Below are positions 42,129 through 64,000 of a stretch of 64,000 nucleotides of DNA, piece by piece. A model generated the notes under the pieces. It was given only the letters and a program-made list of their open reading frames with translations, was not told where the DNA came from and did no database searches. The DNA comes from Glandiceps talaboti. Lineage: Eukaryota; Hemichordata; Enteropneusta; Spengelidae. Both the position numbers and the translations under genes were made by a program. The stretch's first letter is position 1, and each line of letters begins with the position of its first letter. The stretch spans positions 8,777,475 through 8,841,474 of the forward strand of contig NC_135554.1 of the NCBI RefSeq assembly GCF_964340395.1, given 5' to 3'.

Positions 42129-43836
42129 CAAATAATATAATGGAACTATAACATATTTTGGTAAGTTTGTTATTGTATGTTTGGCCTAGGGACTCTGACT
42201 GCAATAAAGTGACTATATGGAATTGTAATACAATACATGCTTGCTGTATGACGAACACGGGGTCACTGAATGTACAAAAAACCTTTCAATGACCCAAAAC
42301 GCAATGTCATCAATTGTGTAGGGCACCATCAAAACTTGCATATGCAAGGTATTCGGTTTTTGTCAGTTAGTTTGTATGTATGTATGTATGTATGTGTGTG
42401 TGTGTGTGTTTGTTTGTTTCTTTTTGTTTGTTCGTTTGCTTGTTTACATGCTGTTTTGAAAACAATCTCGAGCATATGCAGACGTGACATCACTGTTTAC
42501 CATCTTAAGTTCACGGGAATTCTAGAGAGAAACGGTGTCCGATACCACTATGGTCGCCCCATTAATACTAGCCACTGAAGAACATTCATTTGAAATACCA
42601 GTTGTAGACTTACAACAGATCGGTTCTGTTGTCATATTCGTGCTGGTCCATGTACATTTTCAAGTTCCAGGACACAATGCAGTGCTCCAGGGCCGGCCTG
42701 ACGACCCAGTATAAAAGAGCGTTCCATTTATCTAATACGTTTTAATTAATGGTCATTATCTTATATTTCCTTTAAACTAGACTGCACTTAAAACTGCAAC
42801 ACTGTATCTGTTTTTCTATGTATAACCTAACCGCAAGTTATATGTATCCAGGACGGCAGCAGAGTATGCATGGCCGCGAGGCAGGCGATCGAACGTTTTA
42901 CTCCAATGTTAATGATAATAATACATATCAGTTTTATATACATTGTACTGTAGAGAAAAAGACTGAAAAATAGTTGGTCAAGCAACTAATCGAATTCAGT
43001 TTTCATTTGTTTTAATTCACCATCACATCCATTAATCAATACGAGACGCTGATGAGAAGTCACAGGTTGAAGTTTTCGTCTTTTCGGCGAAGGTGTATTG
43101 CTTGTATCTAAGTTTTTTTTCAACGAAACTAACATTATGATGGACAATTTTATCAGTCGCACAATGTGTACAGGATATCGCGATCTCGTGATGAAAGCCA
43201 TAATGAGCTGACAGCTGGCCTTTTGATATTTCATTGTTGTACTGTTCTATACAATGTATATGCAAATCAAAACTTTGTTTTTAAGCGGGCATAGTTTTAA
43301 CCATTGACGGTGATTTAACTCTTTGCAAAAGTCCGAAAGCTGTGGAGGAAAATGACACAGACGTCTGAATGATACATATCGAACATTGCAAAATGAAACG
43401 AAAACGATGTTTGGTGTGGGATATAAAAACAATTTTTGCACATCACAGAACACTAAAATATCAAATGCAAACGGATGTTTTGAGTAAGTTTTGTCATAAG
43501 TTGGACGCGATCACATGTACAGTATTTACATTTTGATCACAGACTATCTGTGATTTGTCAAGTCGTCCACAACATTGCCGAGTAGTGCCGATTGGTACGC
43601 TTCCACGGCCGTATAACACCAATAAACAGTTTCTTATAATTGTCTGTGATAATACATAGTCTAGCTGCGAGACATTCGGGCATTCCTCTTACTTCCGATA
43701 CGACAAGCGTCTCGTATCGGAAGAAAGCCCGAGGGCCTAGCAGCAATAGACTAACGGTGAAAAGAGAACAACTCCACACTCAGAGACATTCGACAATGGT
43801 GGCACGTACGTATACGTAACGAATACGTAAAATATA

Positions 43837-44030
43837 CAGTGTGCAAAACAAGTCTGGAAGCTGGAACAAAAAACTTAAGTGTACGCTTAGTCTACGGAAC
43901 TGTAGATTTCGGCAGACTTAATGTCTAGTATACTGTTCGTATACTTCAGTACACGAAGCGCATACGTGAGATCTGCAGATACAGTAAATTTACGTAGATT
44001 CATGTCTATTCAACTTTTTGCCCAGTGTAA
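43837..44030. mobile_element. Short dispersed element R4, copy 2
   Basis: Starts TACAGTGTGCAAAACAAGTC and ends TCAACTTTTTGCCCAGTGTA, an imperfect inverted pair. Inside are GTGTACGCTTAGTCTACGGA-type blocks shared with copy 1 (AGTACGCTTAGTGTACG). Confidence 0.55.
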
Positions 44031-44400
44031 GATTCATACAAAAGTTCTCTTCTCCCACTTTCTGATTGAGAAAGAGACATGTTTCGAAAAAATCACTTTT
44101 CCTTCTCCAGTGTCTAACCATAGACCATACGTGTAGGGTCTATTGTCTAATTGGATCTGACAGAATAATTCAAATTTGCTGAAGGTGTTCAGGAACGAGA
44201 GACAGGCGGTGGAGGAGTTAAGAATGACTGCGTACTTTAGTCGATTGTCGACACTTGTATATGGTCAGAGTCCATCTCTGTCAATTGTCACTTATGTCAG
44301 ATGGCGGACCTTCCATTTACACAGTGTTAAATTACGAGCTGACTTAGTCTAGCCTCAGACCACTATATAATTCTAAAGTGATCTGAGGCCTAGTGTTGTC

Positions 44401-44505
44401 CACAGGCACTCGAATCAATCTGTATGGTTTTAAAAAAATATAGTAAATATTTACTATACCTTAAAAAAAACACACCAAACATACAGATTGATTCGAGTGC
44501 CTGTG
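44401..44505. repeat. Perfect 26-bp inverted repeat with AT-rich centre
   Basis: CACAGGCACTCGAATCAATC plus TGTATG at 44401-44426 is the exact inverse of 44480-44505. The spacer holds a second palindrome (TATAGTAAATATTTACTATA). Directly upstream, GCCTCAGACCACT ... AGTGATCTGAGGC (44352-44389) forms another hairpin. Confidence 0.9.
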
Positions 44506-46446
44506 GTGTTGTGCATGGCATAGAATGTCATGTAACATCTAGAGCTGACTATATTCTGGACAGTATGCAATCGATCTTCAACATGGTACCATGTTGTGAC
44601 CACCACGGGTTAAGGTTGTCAATAATAAATTTACTTTGATTGCTACGTATGAGTTAATACATTGTCTGAAGTGTACACTCAGGACACTTATTTCAGTCAG
44701 CTGTGACTAGGTATTGTTAACATGAAGTATGCGAATTCGAACCCGGATATTAGGCCTAGGCGATAACAACGTCACCAATATTTAGCCCACTCACACAGCG
44801 CAGCGGTAGGGAACAAAGATGTTAGCTGTACTTCGCTTACAGGACACAGAAAAGTCACTCCACCAATTGCATGATGCCACGCCTTTAAAATAGAATAAAC
44901 GAAATTGACAGGTAAAAAGCATTATGAGAAAGGAAAAATATTAGGAATTTGTTTTTGTTCTCACAGCTGGCGTCAATATCGTACGGCCACATAGGTGTTT
45001 GAAGAGGTGTGAAACTTATGACTATGCTATTTCTCGTATTAATGCCTTGCCCAAGTGTACAGTAAGCCTCTTGTCAACCAGATTTTTACAAGTTCATAAC
45101 TCTATTTAAGAGAGGTTGCACGACACAGAATTGTTAAATTGATTTTATGAGCCCCTTTAGCACAAAGAAATGTCACTAAGACAAAATCAGCCTGACCTTT
45201 GTTCCCCTAAAACTATTAATAACGAATTACCCCACAATGTAATGCATGCTTTCACTCTGTGTAGCAAGAATAGTTTTGACGGAGTGACTTTTTTCTGAAT
45301 TAATGTGAAAAATTAACCATTAGTTTCGAGTCTCTTGGTTCTAAAAACGTATGATTGTTGGTTTCCTTCTTTATATTGAAACCAATTCTACTGTGTGTAC
45401 AATACAAAAATGGCTCAGGAGTCGTTGAGGAGTACTGTGTCAAAATTTATTTCCAATATTTTCGTCAAATCATGCTCGCTTTCTTTCAACATAAATTTCA
45501 TTTTCATTTTCTTAAAACATAGGCAGTTTGTATGAGGCGCTTAACCGTAGTTATACAATATACTTATTCTGTATTGCTCTGTGAACAAATTTTAGACGGT
45601 AAAGAAAGGCAACAGTGATAGTGGCAGGGGAAATGTGTGCTTGATAGGTATGTGTAACAGTATATACTTTAATTGCCGGGCTATAAGGGCACTAGTAGAC
45701 GTATATTGCCACGAGGACGGTTATGTAGCAACTGTTTCCCCAAGGCTAAAAGCCAAGGGACATAGGACAATGGGTAGTATGATATCTAATATTGCCATAA
45801 TAAGCCACACAATTCTTATTTTATAACACGTCATATTTTCAGGCTCATATTTTTCCATGGTCAAAGCAAATTTCCGATAAGACAGTACTTGCTATAGGAA
45901 TATTGCCCTAGGGAAAATAGAACGCGATTAATTGTGATGTGTATTTTGCATAAATTTTTTTTTTTTCATAATGCCCCTGTGTGTAAATTGAGATCGCTAT
46001 CGTTCATAGTCCATACCATGTGGTACTATCGAAGCCAACCACTGAAAGTTATAGGAGCACGATGTATTATATAAACAATTATTCATTATATAGAATGTAA
46101 AGGCATATATATATATACAAAATGTATATATATATATATATAATCGGTCCGTGACCAATCGCGGTCAACCTATTTCCTTTTTTGTGTATCACAATTAAAA
46201 TAGGATATACATTTAACTCTTAATTTTAATTTCAAAAAGACAATCTCTGGTATTATAGTAGTCACTTCGATAGACTGGAGAGCTACTCACGTGGGCAAAT
46301 TCTATATCATTTTCCTAATTTTCTTTATAGTATATAGAAGTAATAACAAGGAAATGAAAGTATCGCCATGACAAAATAGAGCCCAACTATTTACCACGTG
46401 TTACTTCCTATCAATATTCAAATTTAATTACTGTGCTTAACCATGT

Positions 46447-46448
46447 AT

Positions 46449-46479
<31 letters not shown>

Positions 46480-46512
46480 TTCTTTCAATTTATGTTATGT
46501 TATGTTATGTTA
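46447..46512 (+). repeat. (ATTT)n and (TATGT)n microsatellites upstream of gene B start
   Basis: About nine ATTT units followed by four TATGT units, ending 34 nt before the ATG of gene B. Confidence 0.9.
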
Positions 46513-46545
46513 AAGGAAAGGTAGAGGTAGACTACAGTGATAAAC

Positions 46546-63890
<17,345 letters not shown>

Positions 63891-64000
63891 GTAGAATACA
63901 TTTTGTGTCATCTTTTACAACAGCAAACAGCCTACTTTGATCTAATTAAAGGTTCGAAAACAGCAAATAGTTTACGGTGAAATAATTGAATAAATGTAAA

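Larger units (their letters stand above)
42150..46545. other. Intergenic / upstream region of gene B
   Basis: No confident exons. Contains the R4 element, hairpins at 43692-43723 and 44350-44505, a TA run (about 46088-46143) and an ATTT run (46447-46482) just before the gene B start. A stretch at 45594-45646 is bounded by a TTTTAG acceptor and a TAG|GTATGT donor and could be a 5' UTR exon. Confidence 0.4.

Noticed and set aside
42492-42715. Open frames near 42.5-42.7 kb that look faintly coding
   Set aside because: Two different frames, no splice sites in phase with each other or with the LRR/ARM remnants.

Overview
This is animal nuclear DNA: AT-rich, with short coding exons (50-590 nt) separated by long GT...AG introns, dense microsatellites and many foldback/MITE-like repeats. 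The frequent ACATGTACATGTA-type words, a Penelope-like element and an invertebrate-style RNF213 gene suggest a marine invertebrate (mollusc, other lophotrochozoan, lancelet or hemichordate). The phylum cannot be settled from this window. No prokaryotic features, rRNA or intact tRNA genes were seen.

Gene A (+ strand, 1747-23576) is the 3' part of a gene that starts upstream of the window. Nineteen exons join in frame with canonical splice sites to give 1036 residues and a stop. The protein has a leucine-rich-repeat end with its cap, a helical mid-region, a compact beta-rich domain, and a long polar, probably disordered Ser/Pro tail. I do not recognise the family by name. Its introns carry foldback elements, MITE-like copies, a minisatellite and a tandemly duplicated exon tail.

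The middle (about 23.6-46.5 kb) has no confident intact gene. It holds the probable 3' UTR of gene A, a CpG-richer stretch with two divergent TATA-type promoter candidates (about 28.8 and 29.75 kb), a nested inverted-repeat element (35780-38231), a broken LRR fragment (40085-40490), a decayed Penelope-like element on the minus strand (about 40.74-41.88 kb) and a possible armadillo-like remnant (41.95-42.13 kb).

Gene B (+ strand, 46546 to beyond the right edge) is the N-terminal part of an RNF213-type giant AAA+ ATPase/E3 ubiquitin ligase. Nineteen exons give 1318 residues in one frame. A twentieth exon contains an apparent frameshift and runs close to the window end. The AAA+ core, RING and E3 shell would lie downstream. 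Its introns are loaded with microsatellites (CA, TC, GT, TA, TCTG, ATTC/ACTC) and two related blocks of tandem repeats.

There is no sign that genes A and B work together; they are same-strand neighbours about 23 kb apart. Most of the unusual content lies in the repeats between and inside them.
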